Shown one piece after another: positions 9,596 through 17,922 of a DNA stretch of 39,503 nucleotides (within the stretch, counting starts at the first letter, position 1; every line of letters begins with the position of its first letter). A model generated the notes under the pieces. It did not search any database and was not told the origin of the DNA. It was given only the letters and a program-made list of their open reading frames with translations. The translations under genes and the position numbers were made by a program. Source of the DNA: Bdellovibrionales bacterium (lineage in GTDB: Bacteria > Bdellovibrionota > Bdellovibrionia > Bdellovibrionales > Bdellovibrionaceae); the NCBI GenBank assembly GCA_005793345.1, contig SXSU01000031.1, positions 1-39,503 on the forward strand. The letters run 5' to 3'.

Positions 9596-10135
9596 TTAAA
9601 TATTTATTTCTTTTTTATCTTCTAAATCGGGCTTTACAAACACACCTAATTCAGAAAAATTGGATTGGCTTTTAATTGAGACAGAAGGATTTTGTACAAC
9701 TCTTTGTTGAAGTTTTGCAAAGATGGGTTCTCTGATTGCCAATTGATTATCTTGTAAAACACATTGTCGAGCAATTTTCTTAGCAACATTAATTACAATT
9801 GGTGCTTTTAAATTTGCAGTCATTAGTGTTGGATCATTTGGAATAGTAATAATCGTGAAATAACGTATTCTTTTATCAGTATCTAATTTTAAAGCTTCAG
9901 AATCTGATTTTGTTAAAATAACTTGGTAAGTTTCACTGAATAATTCTGGTTCTAAGATTGGAAACGCGACATCTGGATTATCGCAACTTTGCAGCCATGC
10001 AAAAATATCATCATTGGGATCATCTAATAATATGAAACTTTTTATATTATTAAATCCTAAAATTCCTTCTGGAAAATTAATGATGTCATCACTATTAAAA
10101 TTCACTCGGCCAAAACGAGTTGTGTTGATTATCAC
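9596..10135 (-). CDS. fliW: Flagellar assembly factor FliW
   Basis: 179 residues, slightly longer than the usual 130-150 because of a C-terminal extension (about 145-179). FliW binds CsrA and flagellin; when flagellin is secreted, FliW is freed to block CsrA. Typical marks: NTTRFGRV at the N-terminus, INFPEGILGF (20-29), and the NLKAPIVIN block near 110. The start is GTG at 10135, with GGAGG 6 nt upstream. It lies 119 nt downstream of csrA on the same strand, the expected partner arrangement. Confidence 0.93.
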   Translation of the reverse strand: MIINTTRFGRVNFNSDDIINFPEGILGFNNIKSFILLDDPNDDIFAWLQSCDNPDVAFPILEPELFSETYQVILTKSDSEALKLDTDKRIRYFTIITIPNDPTLMTANLKAPIVINVAKKIARQCVLQDNQLAIREPIFAKLQQRVVQNPSVSIKSQSNFSELGVFVKPDLEDKKEINI

Positions 10136-10254
10136 AGAGATCCTCCAAATAACGTCATATTAAAACTCTGGCCTTAAATCTGGAGTTAAACAAGAAAAAA
10201 ATTATAAAAAAAATATTAGTTCTCAGACTAACACATTGCTTAATTTATTTTTAT

Positions 10255-10494
10255 TTAATCGTTTTCTTTAATTTTTAGAATTTTTGATAAATTCCGAGTT
10301 TGATCTGAACTGATTTGAGAAGATTGTTGGTTTTGCTCTTGAATCGCAAGATAAACCTCTTCTCTATGAATTTTTGTGTCTTTAGGAGCTTCAATTCCAA
10401 GTCGAACTTGCTTCCCTTTTATTTGTACCACTCTGATCTTGATATGATCATCTATTGCGATACTCTCTCCCAATTTCCGTGTCAAAACTAACAT
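10255..10494 (-). CDS. csrA: Carbon storage regulator CsrA
   Basis: 79 residues from the ATG at 10494, which has AAGGAG 7 nt upstream; the in-frame start 27 nt earlier adds residues not found in CsrA. MLVLTRKLGESIAI, the VRLGIEAPKD core and IHREEVY are classic. CsrA dimers bind GGA motifs in mRNA leaders and block translation, and in FliW-containing bacteria mainly control flagellin. The C-terminal tail (about 55-79) is polar and longer than in E. coli, as in other FliW-partnered CsrA proteins. Three GGA motifs in its own leader suggest autoregulation. Confidence 0.95.
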   Translation of the reverse strand: MLVLTRKLGESIAIDDHIKIRVVQIKGKQVRLGIEAPKDTKIHREEVYLAIQEQNQQSSQISSDQTRNLSKILKIKEND

Positions 10495-10501
10495 GACTTT
10501 C

Positions 10502-10567
10502 TCCTTCAACATCCAGGTCAAAGTATAAGATTTGAATACTTAAACTTATGTAAAAAAATTCAAATCC
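10502..10567 (-). promoter_or_regulatory. csrA leader with three GGA motifs and a hairpin
   Basis: On the csrA strand GGA triplets occur at 10567-10565, 10514-10512 and in the ribosome-binding site at 10504-10502. A perfect 9-bp stem (GATTTGAAT/ATTCAAATC, 10558-10566 with 10529-10537) follows the first GGA directly. This is the layout expected of CsrA autorepression, but it is inferred, not shown. Confidence 0.45.
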
Positions 10568-10593
10568 ACCCAAGGATAAATTCTATAACTCAT

Positions 10594-10620
10594 TTATCGG
10601 TGACTTACAAATAAACTGTA
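10594..10620 (-). promoter_or_regulatory. Sigma-28 (FliA)-like promoter of csrA-fliW
   Basis: On the minus strand the sequence reads TACAGTTT, 11 nt, ACCGATAA. The flagellar sigma-28 consensus is TAAAGTTT-N11-GCCGATAA, so each box has one mismatch and the spacing is exact. It lies about 100 nt before the csrA ATG. Confidence 0.65.
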
Positions 10621-11095
10621 GTAATTTTTTTATTTTTTTTTAATTTTAAAAAAATAAAAAATACTCTACCTTAGCCTATAAGTAAATATTATTAAATCTG
10701 AAAAATCACATTCCATTGTTCTTCCTGAGTAAGATAAAAATAAAGGTTGTTTGAAAAATTGTTCTTAATAAAACTTGCGTATCCCTGTAATTGATTAAAT
10801 GCTTATAACACGAATTAAGAGTTAAATTTTATTTTTAGCGCAGGAAATTTTTTTAAGTATAAGGAATAATTAAAAAAATTATTGAGGTCTATCCCCTGAG
10901 ATAAGCCGCAGATAATTTTTTGAATTATGATGATGGAATTATAAAAAATAACAAGCTAAAATAAATATTTAACCTCCGAACTCGCGTTAATATGCTAAAT
11001 TTCTTTTTATTGATTTGGAAATAAAAAATATGAGAATTTATCTTCATACCAACTAATTGAACTTCATAACTACCTGCAGAATAGTTATCTCAATT
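10621..11095. other. Long non-coding stretch upstream of csrA
   Basis: About 475 bp, very AT-rich, with long A and T runs. I find no ORF with a plausible ribosome-binding site, no tRNA and no strong hairpin. Flagellar hook-associated genes are often found beside fliW/csrA but are absent here. Confidence 0.5.
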
Positions 11096-11238
11096 TAGTA
11101 TGTAAAAACAAACTTTAGTTTGTTTTTTCATACTTCGGGGTGATTGAAAATCGCCCCGAACAAACAGGAAAATAGCGGCGCATGATTTTGTCTCGCATAT
11201 AATCGAAAAACGATCAGACTTAATCATTAGCAGTTAAT
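11096..11238 (-). repeat. Structured repeat, divergent copy, with an extra H3 arm
   Basis: Same element as at the window ends. H3 (11096-11133) pairs TATGTAAAAACAAAC with GTTTGTTTTTTCATA around a TTTA loop. H1 at 11137-11157 is GGGGTGATT/AATCGCCCC. H2 lies at 11171-11238, with apex ATCG-AAAAA-CGAT in place of ATCGC-GAA-GCGAT. As elsewhere, H2 is nearest the gene end (the cysE stop at 11266), followed outward by H1 and H3. The distal arm of H2 has drifted and pairs less well. Confidence 0.85.
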
Positions 11239-11265
11239 TCTTGTAATCGCACTTTAACTTTTCAA

Positions 11266-11757
11266 TCACCGATTACCTACAATGACTTCATTATCTGAAA
11301 CATCTTTTTTAACTAATGCATTTGCACTAATTTTTACATTATTGCCAATGTGTATTGGACCCAAAATTTTAGCGCCTGCTCCAATTAAAACATGGTTTCC
11401 AATTGTGGGATGTCGTTTTACTGGATCAAACTTGATCCCTCCCAAAGTTACACCATGAAAAATAATACAATCATTACCAACCTCAGCAGTTTCACCAATT
11501 ACAATCCCCATACCATGATCTATAACTAATCGTTTTCCCAGTTTAGCTCCAGGATGAATTTCAATTCCAGTTATCCATCGTGCCATTTCCGAAAAAAACC
11601 TCGCTATAAAAAACAAATTAAAAGCATAAAAAAAATGTGCAATTCTATGTAATAAAATTGCCTTGGGGCCAGGATAGAGTAAGGCAATCTCTAACACAGA
11701 TTTTGCAGCAGGATCATAATTTTTATATGCCATTAAAAATTCTATTAGAGAATTCAT
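11266..11757 (-). CDS. cysE: Serine O-acetyltransferase, short C-terminally clipped form
   Basis: 163 residues from the ATG at 11757, which follows the preceding gene's stop after 1 nt. It acetylates serine with acetyl-CoA, the first step of cysteine synthesis. [11 protein letters not shown], the helical N-terminus and the left-handed beta-helix with [20 protein letters not shown] and [20 protein letters not shown] match the short (Bacillus-like) CysE. The protein stops at VIVGNR, just where relatives continue with V-G-x-P-A/G-R and a tail. A structured repeat begins 27 bp beyond the stop, so the end may have been replaced. The catalytic core is intact. Confidence 0.88.
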   Translation of the reverse strand: MNSLIEFLMAYKNYDPAAKSVLEIALLYPGPKAILLHRIAHFFYAFNLFFIARFFSEMARWITGIEIHPGAKLGKRLVIDHGMGIVIGETAEVGNDCIIFHGVTLGGIKFDPVKRHPTIGNHVLIGAGAKILGPIHIGNNVKISANALVKKDVSDNEVIVGNR

Positions 11758-11758
11758 A

Positions 11759-12463
11759 TTAAGTTTCTTCTTTTTTCTCATTACAAAGATACTGTGGATG
11801 CACACTATCTATAAATGTAATTTGAGTAAGTGCTCTAATTGCACCTTCCTGAGATGCTAAAAAAATGAAATGGCCTCCAAGTAAACTTATATGTCTACCT
11901 TCAGTAACATTTATTTCTATACCCTCTTTTAAAATAATATTTCTAAAATAATCTGTGACATCATAAAACTTATTGCAGCCACTTCCCAAGGATTGGCCAA
12001 CAATAGATTTTCTAATTTTAGATCGACTAATAAAATACACTTTCATTTGCTCAGGTTTAATTTCTAAATCAGGTTTAAAAGTTAAAATAAAAGTTCCTTT
12101 ATCTAATTTAATATAATTTGCTAGATCAACTTCTAGACCTGCTCGTGGTGCATGAATCTCTATTGAAGCAGGTCCTAAAATTCCAGGAGTTTTCTCGAGC
12201 AGTCGTACAGTTGCTCCAATAAAAACATTTTCTTCAAATTTAAACTGTAGAGTTTCTTGTGAAACCAATTGCCCTGACAAATTAAATATTGCTTTACTCT
12301 CAAGTAAATCCCAAACATGGGATGGTACTTCAATATCTTTTGGTAATATTTGAACTGTAATTTTTTTTTCGACGGAATCTTTAAATATTTCTTTTTTTTC
12401 ACAAGCAGAAAAAATCAAAAATAAAAAAATAAAATTAAAGAATTTAAATATATTTCTGTGCAT
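11759..12463 (-). CDS. Lipoprotein of unknown function
   Basis: 234 residues from the ATG at 12463 (GGAAAG upstream). A longer in-frame start exists at 12541 but would bury the signal peptide and overlap the upstream gene by 76 nt. The signal sequence ends in LIFSAC, a good lipobox with Cys20. The rest is soluble and mixed alpha/beta, with two further cysteines near the middle and end ([12 protein letters not shown]). I do not recognise a family. Its ATG lies 2 nt after the TPR gene's stop and cysE starts 1 nt after its own stop, so the three genes are translationally coupled. Confidence 0.7.
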   Translation of the reverse strand: MHRNIFKFFNFIFLFLIFSACEKKEIFKDSVEKKITVQILPKDIEVPSHVWDLLESKAIFNLSGQLVSQETLQFKFEENVFIGATVRLLEKTPGILGPASIEIHAPRAGLEVDLANYIKLDKGTFILTFKPDLEIKPEQMKVYFISRSKIRKSIVGQSLGSGCNKFYDVTDYFRNIILKEGIEINVTEGRHISLLGGHFIFLASQEGAIRALTQITFIDSVHPQYLCNEKKEET

Positions 12464-12465
12464 GA

Positions 12466-14151
12466 TTACTTTCCAATCGAAAATTTCAAATCCCATAATG
12501 GAATAAAAGTATTCGATAATGAAAGCCCCCGATTTATCCAATCGAGCGCAGCTTTTTTATTTCCTTTTTTATTTTCAAGTTTAGCCAATCCAAAGTATGC
12601 ATATATAAGTCGAGGATCTTTCTCAATGGCTTGTGCATAGGTTTCTAAGGCACAGTTATCATTATTTTCTTTTTCACAAAATTTTGCTTTTAAAACAGAA
12701 TTTCCTTTTATTGATTGATCACCAAAGCTTACATTTAAACTCGCCTTAGCATCTGCAAGTTGTCCCATTTGAGATAATAAATAAGCTTTTAAATACTGAA
12801 TGAATGGGTTTGTCGGTTGAGACATTGATACATCATCAATTATTTTTTTTGCTTCAATATCATTTCCATTTCTATAATTACAATAGGCCCATAGGCTTTT
12901 AAAAAGTGCCTCAGAAGGAGAACTCTCATATACGGTTTGACAATAAGATATTAAATTTTTCCAATGAGATAAGCTTCTATCAAATAGTAACTCACTCTTA
13001 TGATTTTTACCGGATTCTAAATCTCCGCTTAATAATTTTTGAATTGCTAAAGCACTTTCTTTGGGTTTATTTAATTGATTATTAATATAAGACTGTATAA
13101 TCAATAATTCTTGTTCATAAGCAAAATTAGTTTTCAAATATTCATCTAACATTTGATTCAAAACAGGTAAGATTCGAACAGGCATTAATCCTTTTCTAGC
13201 AACTTCAAGAGAAGAAAGTGTCGAGGATAAGATGACATCACCATCATTTCCATTTTTTGGTATAACAATTTCAAAATCTTTTTCAGAATTTTCAAATTGC
13301 CCTGATTTAAAATTTAATACTGCCTTATTAAACAAAGCAGGATAAAACAAAGGTGATTTTGCAATAGCTTTTTGGAGCATATCATTTGCATTTTTCCAAT
13401 CACCTTCATGCAAATAAGTTAAAGCAATTCCAGTTAAAATTGCTGCGCCATTATTTTTATCATCAACACTTTGTACTGATTTTTCTAGTGTTCTTCGTGC
13501 AACCACTGTTTGTCTGTAAAATCCAACTTGTATTAATGCAAGTTCAGTATCAATATCCAAATTATTTTTGTCTGAAAGTTTTGCCCTATTTAATAAATCT
13601 AATGCACGTTCAAATAAACCCTGATTTTTTAAGCTTGAAAGTTGAATTGTTAACTCATCAAATGCACCAACAGTTAATTTATTCTTTTTAAAAACAAAAA
13701 ATCCAAGTGCGGCTATTACGATTAACAAAAAAACGACTATTGATCTCATCATTAAAGATCTTTTTCTCATCATGGCTTTCATCTGGACATCAAGTGAATT
13801 ATCACGACCTGTTCGTCCATCGAGTGGAAAGTGGGGTGGAGCACTACCTCCTCCTCCTCCTCGAGAATCTGATATATCTTTAAAAACAACAGAACGAGTA
13901 CTTGTTGCAGTTAAAGTCATTGTGGATTCGCCAACATCATCTAATTTTCTAAGAGTTTTTAATGCTTCTTGAAGTGAAACTTCATCTCGAATCAAAACCC
14001 AACGCCCATAAGGCATTGAGATTTCATCCATCACAGAAAAATGTTTTAACTGTAATCCGCTAAGGACTTCTGTGAGTTTAAAGGGACCCAAAATTCGGCC
14101 CGCACTTTTTATCAACCATTGATCATTAGAATTGGTAAAATTTTTCGACAT
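12466..14151 (-). CDS. GYF-like domain / single-TM / TPR protein
   Basis: 561 residues from the ATG at 14151 (GGAT upstream; the start at 14184 adds 11 odd residues). Residues about 8-55 (QWLIKSAGRILGPF and a following conserved Trp) resemble the cytoplasmic GYF_2/DUF4339 domain. A Gly-rich linker (GGGGGS near 98) follows, then a membrane segment (about 137-155, FLLIVIAALGFFVF) and a long TPR-type helical region (about 165-561). The GYF-like part is thus cytoplasmic and the TPR part periplasmic. Such proteins usually scaffold protein complexes; the partner is unknown. It starts 47 nt after purH. Confidence 0.7.
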   Translation of the reverse strand: MSKNFTNSNDQWLIKSAGRILGPFKLTEVLSGLQLKHFSVMDEISMPYGRWVLIRDEVSLQEALKTLRKLDDVGESTMTLTATSTRSVVFKDISDSRGGGGGSAPPHFPLDGRTGRDNSLDVQMKAMMRKRSLMMRSIVVFLLIVIAALGFFVFKKNKLTVGAFDELTIQLSSLKNQGLFERALDLLNRAKLSDKNNLDIDTELALIQVGFYRQTVVARRTLEKSVQSVDDKNNGAAILTGIALTYLHEGDWKNANDMLQKAIAKSPLFYPALFNKAVLNFKSGQFENSEKDFEIVIPKNGNDGDVILSSTLSSLEVARKGLMPVRILPVLNQMLDEYLKTNFAYEQELLIIQSYINNQLNKPKESALAIQKLLSGDLESGKNHKSELLFDRSLSHWKNLISYCQTVYESSPSEALFKSLWAYCNYRNGNDIEAKKIIDDVSMSQPTNPFIQYLKAYLLSQMGQLADAKASLNVSFGDQSIKGNSVLKAKFCEKENNDNCALETYAQAIEKDPRLIYAYFGLAKLENKKGNKKAALDWINRGLSLSNTFIPLWDLKFSIGK

Positions 14152-14198
14152 ACTTAATCCATATATAAAAAGCACATGAAACAAAAACCAAAAAATGA

Positions 14199-15731
14199 TT
14201 AATGTTTAAAGTGTCTTGTTCCTGTTATAATTAAGTTTACCTTCATTTTAAGTGCGAGGTCAAAAACCGATTCATCATTTACTGAACCACCTGGTTGAAT
14301 GACCCATTTAATTCCAGCTTTAGCAATTAATTCAATCGAGTCTGGAAATGGAAAAAAGGCATCACTGGCTAAAACAGGATTTAAGGCCTGATTATGGTGA
14401 GTTTTCATTCTCTCTATAGCCTGAGCAACCGCATCTACTCGGTTTACTTGTCCCATTCCTAATCCGAGAGTCTGATTTGAGTCGGCAATTGCAATAGCAT
14501 TACTTTTTAAGGAAGAAACAACCTTCCATGCTAAATTTAAACTTGATTCCACTTCCTTTGTTATTGGATCGCTTCCTATTTTTTTCCAATCTTGATTCCA
14601 ATTCTCAATGTCATCATTTGATTGAATCAAATATCCACCGACAATGGTTTTCATATTTTTTTCATTTTTTACATATTTTTTTAATTCAGAAATTTGGGGC
14701 CATTTTAATAATCTGAGATTTTTCTTTTTAGATAGCAAATTTAAACTTTCTTGACTGAAATCTGGTGCAATAATGCATTCTAAAAAAAGTGAATTGAGTT
14801 TTTCTGCACAAGTAAGATTAATCGGTTTATTTATTGCAACAATACCACCAAAAGCACTGATTGGATCAGCCTTTAAACAATATTCTACAGCCTTCTCTAA
14901 GGAAATATTGTTTATTCCAACTCCGCATGCATTATTATGTTTAACTACAACAGCTGCAGGTTCTGTAAATTCACTCACTAACTTAGTTGCTGCATCTAAA
15001 TCTAAAATATTATTATAGGAAAGGGCCTTACCTTGTAAAATTTCCGCCTCATGCAACCCATGCAAAGCTCCTCTTCGTCTATACCATTGAGCATTTTGTT
15101 GAGGATTCTCACCATATCTTAATTCTTGAACTAGCTCTCCCCCAAGTCCATGGTAGGATTGAGATTGTGAGTATAGTGCTTCACTAATCATTGCATCATA
15201 ACTTGAAGTATGTGCAAAGATTTTAGAAGCTAATTTTTTTCGATCTTCAATTGATAAGTCACCATTTTTATCTGAAATCCATTTATAATCCAAAGGATCA
15301 CAAACAACTGTTATAGAGTGGAAATTTTTTGAGGCAGATCTTAAAAAACTTGGTCCACCAATATCAATATATTCTATTAAATCGGCACCTGTTTTATTTT
15401 GTGATAAAGCTTTTTCAAAAGGGTAGAGGTTCCCAACAACTAAATCAAAGGGTTCAACTTGATACTGTTTTAATATTTCCATATCATCCTTAAGATGGGT
15501 ACGAGCCAGCAATCCCATATGAACTTTCGGATGTAGTGTTTTAACTCTACCATCAAGTATTTCTGGAAATTCCGTTTGTTCAGAAATATCTACCACTTTT
15601 ATTCCTGCATCCATTAAATATTTTGCTGTCCCTCCTGTTGATACTACTCTCATTCCTTTTTCACAAAATGGTTTTATAAATTCAATGAGATTAGTTTTAT
15701 CAGACACACTTATTAAAGCATTTTTAAACAT
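14199..15731 (-). CDS. purH: Bifunctional AICAR transformylase/IMP cyclohydrolase
   Basis: 510 residues, full length. It catalyses the last two steps of IMP synthesis. The N-terminal MGS-like cyclohydrolase domain (about 1-190) has ISVSDKTNL, VSTGGT and LDGRVKTLHP. The transformylase domain has LRYGENPQQ, VVKHNNACGVG, ASDAFFPFPD and the C-terminal GTRHFKH. AGGAG 7 nt before the ATG fixes the start. First gene of the leftward group, with its promoter probably inside the decayed-repeat region 15761-15960. Confidence 0.96.
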   Translation of the reverse strand: MFKNALISVSDKTNLIEFIKPFCEKGMRVVSTGGTAKYLMDAGIKVVDISEQTEFPEILDGRVKTLHPKVHMGLLARTHLKDDMEILKQYQVEPFDLVVGNLYPFEKALSQNKTGADLIEYIDIGGPSFLRSASKNFHSITVVCDPLDYKWISDKNGDLSIEDRKKLASKIFAHTSSYDAMISEALYSQSQSYHGLGGELVQELRYGENPQQNAQWYRRRGALHGLHEAEILQGKALSYNNILDLDAATKLVSEFTEPAAVVVKHNNACGVGINNISLEKAVEYCLKADPISAFGGIVAINKPINLTCAEKLNSLFLECIIAPDFSQESLNLLSKKKNLRLLKWPQISELKKYVKNEKNMKTIVGGYLIQSNDDIENWNQDWKKIGSDPITKEVESSLNLAWKVVSSLKSNAIAIADSNQTLGLGMGQVNRVDAVAQAIERMKTHHNQALNPVLASDAFFPFPDSIELIAKAGIKWVIQPGGSVNDESVFDLALKMKVNLIITGTRHFKH

Positions 15732-15760
15732 GAGTGACTCCTAAAGTCTAAAGTTAAGCC

Positions 15761-15960
15761 CAAACTAAAGTTTATAACTGTTTATGATTAAAAATATTCT
15801 GAGTACACTATTTTATGTAAATTAATCATAAGAAGTTAAAAAATAATAGAAAGTTATCTAGTTCTTATATCATTAGTCAACTTCAGATTTAAGTCTGATC
15901 GCTTCGCGATTAATTTATTGTTTCTTAGGGATGATTTTCAATAACCCTGTTTTTTATCCA
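15761..15960 (+). repeat. Two decayed copies of the structured repeat
   Basis: The first remnant shows the H3 loop and arm (CAAACTAAAGTTT, 15761-15773) and an H2-like hairpin with 16-nt arms and two mismatches (15776-15791 with 15822-15837). The second shows the H2 apex AAGTCTGATCGCTTCGCGAT near 15891-15910, H1 as AGGG...CCCT (15927-15948) and part of an H3 arm to about 15960. The order H2-H1-H3 and the tandem pairing match the intact arrays. Unlike them, this one sits between divergent promoters, not after a gene end. Confidence 0.7.
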
Positions 15961-16020
15961 AAATTTAATATAAAAATTATACATATTAATTCTCCGACTC
16001 GACCTCGACTAATGTTAGAC

Positions 16021-16047
16021 TCAATTATTAGTATTTTTTACCGATAA
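16021..16047 (+). promoter_or_regulatory. Sigma-28-like promoter, possibly leaderless transcript
   Basis: TCAATTAT, 11 nt, ACCGATAA. The -10 box has one mismatch to the flagellar consensus and the -35 box five of eight matches. The expected start of transcription (about 16053-16055) falls at the start codon, and there is no ribosome-binding site, so the mRNA may be leaderless. Confidence 0.4.
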
Positions 16048-16055
16048 CCTTATTG

Positions 16056-17900
16056 ATGAATAAATTGAGTTTGAGAAGTAAAATAATTGTTGCTTTGACT
16101 TTGATACCTTTTGTATCTTTAGGGGCTTTTTTATTTGTCACTTTTTTATCTTTTAAATCTGATAGATTAGCATATATATATGAATCCTCTTTATCACAAT
16201 CTCGATTGTTAAATAAATATGCCACTGAAAGTTTATCTTCAATAGTAATGATGATGGATCAATGGCTTTCTTTATACAAAAAAGAATCGGCAATCAGTGA
16301 AGATTTTTTAAAGCAATATTTAAACTCATCACAACTCGTTGAAAATGTTAAAGGTACTCTAATAATAGAATTTGATATTACGACCTCTAAAAAAATTAAA
16401 ATCATGGACATTTTTAAAAATCGCTCACCTCAGGATATTGAAAACACAACAAAAGATATCATAAAACACATTCAGCGAGTACAACATCAAGGTAAACATA
16501 TTTTTGCTCCAACAAATGATGTAGATTTTTGGACAATGATTTCTGTTTTTCCTAAAAATGAAAATACAAGAATTGTGTCTTACATTACGTTCCGAAATCC
16601 TTGGTCGAGAGCTAAATTTCCAGGTCAAATTGTAACAGATAATATTTGGGTTAATGATGAAGGAAAAATTTTAGGCCAGGAAACAAAATTAGAAAAATCT
16701 TCGGTTCAAAGTGTATTGAAAACAGTCTTAGGAACAAAAGCTTCCTCTGGTACGTTTATGTTTTCAAATAAAGGTGAAAAGTATATTGCATCTTTTAGCT
16801 TTTCAAATCAGTTTGCACTCCTTCCAATTAATATGATAAAAGCAAATGCTGCATATGAAGCCGTCTATATTATATTAGAAAAAAGTTTAATGTTACTTGT
16901 AATACTTGTTATATTGGCAATATTAACTGGCGTTGCTGTTGCCAGTAAATTAACTTCTGCTTTAGAAGACTTGTTAAAACTAACTATTACAATTGGTAAA
17001 GGGCAATTTAATTTAAAATCTAGAATCAGTAGTGGTGATGAATTTGAAGTATTATACAATGGCTTTCGAACCATGGCCACCCAAATTAAAAAACTTGTCG
17101 ATGAAAATAAAGAAGTTGGAAGAATGGAAGCTGAATTGCAACTTGCAAAAACAGTTCAGTCAGAATTACTACCTCCTGTTGAACATCAAACTGCAGGTAT
17201 TGATTTAACTGGATACACTGTTGCAGCCAGTGAATGTAGTGGCGACTGGTGGAACTATTTTGAAACTGATGAGGATATTTATATATTTTTAGGAGATGCT
17301 ACTGGTCATGGTGCTTCAGCAGCTCTATTTACCAGTGCAATAAACTCGCTGACTATTCTTCTTAAAAATTTAAATTTTACAACTCCAAGTGAACTTCTCA
17401 ATCATATGAACGCAGCATTATATCAAACTTCTAAAGGTAAAAAATCTATTACAATTTCACTTTTAAAAATTAATAAAAAAACAGGCAAACTTGTATATAG
17501 CAATGCAAGTCATGAGTTCCCCTATCTGGTCAGAAATCTCAATGAAAATACTAAATTTAATAACATTGAATGTCTCGTGAGTGAAAAATCTCAACCTCTT
17601 GGCTTTTTACCAGACTCTTCATATAAAGATTACGAGTTTCAACTAGCAGAAAATGATTTTATAGTACTCTATACAGACGGAATTTCAGAAGCAGTTGATA
17701 AAAACAAAAAACAATGGGGTGAACGAAAATTTGTTAACTCGATGATAGATTGTCTAAGAAACGGTTATAATTCAAGAGAGATTGTACAAAGGTTTGTAAC
17801 AAAATTCGAGGCACATACAAAAGAGGCTCCCCTTGCTGATGATGCTACTATAGTTATTATAAATTTTAAAAAAGCAAATGAAGAAATTCTTGCTGCATAA
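16056..17900 (+). CDS. Membrane HAMP / SpoIIE-type PP2C serine phosphatase
   Basis: 614 residues. TM1 (about 10-32), a periplasmic sensor region (about 33-270), TM2 (about 275-298), HAMP (about 298-350), a short helical linker and a PP2C/SpoIIE domain (about 375-610). Metal-binding aspartates are present: SGD (Asp397), GDATGHG (Asp414), YTDG (Asp541) and ADDAT (Asp595/596). It is therefore probably an active phosphatase, of the RsbU/RsbP kind that acts on anti-sigma-factor antagonists. No such partner is encoded nearby. A TTG precedes the ATG by one codon and could also start it. It converges on the FecR-like gene with 22 nt between them. Confidence 0.85.
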   Translation: MNKLSLRSKIIVALTLIPFVSLGAFLFVTFLSFKSDRLAYIYESSLSQSRLLNKYATESLSSIVMMMDQWLSLYKKESAISEDFLKQYLNSSQLVENVKGTLIIEFDITTSKKIKIMDIFKNRSPQDIENTTKDIIKHIQRVQHQGKHIFAPTNDVDFWTMISVFPKNENTRIVSYITFRNPWSRAKFPGQIVTDNIWVNDEGKILGQETKLEKSSVQSVLKTVLGTKASSGTFMFSNKGEKYIASFSFSNQFALLPINMIKANAAYEAVYIILEKSLMLLVILVILAILTGVAVASKLTSALEDLLKLTITIGKGQFNLKSRISSGDEFEVLYNGFRTMATQIKKLVDENKEVGRMEAELQLAKTVQSELLPPVEHQTAGIDLTGYTVAASECSGDWWNYFETDEDIYIFLGDATGHGASAALFTSAINSLTILLKNLNFTTPSELLNHMNAALYQTSKGKKSITISLLKINKKTGKLVYSNASHEFPYLVRNLNENTKFNNIECLVSEKSQPLGFLPDSSYKDYEFQLAENDFIVLYTDGISEAVDKNKKQWGERKFVNSMIDCLRNGYNSREIVQRFVTKFEAHTKEAPLADDATIVIINFKKANEEILAA

Positions 17901-17922
17901 ATGTAATCTTTTATCTATAAAA

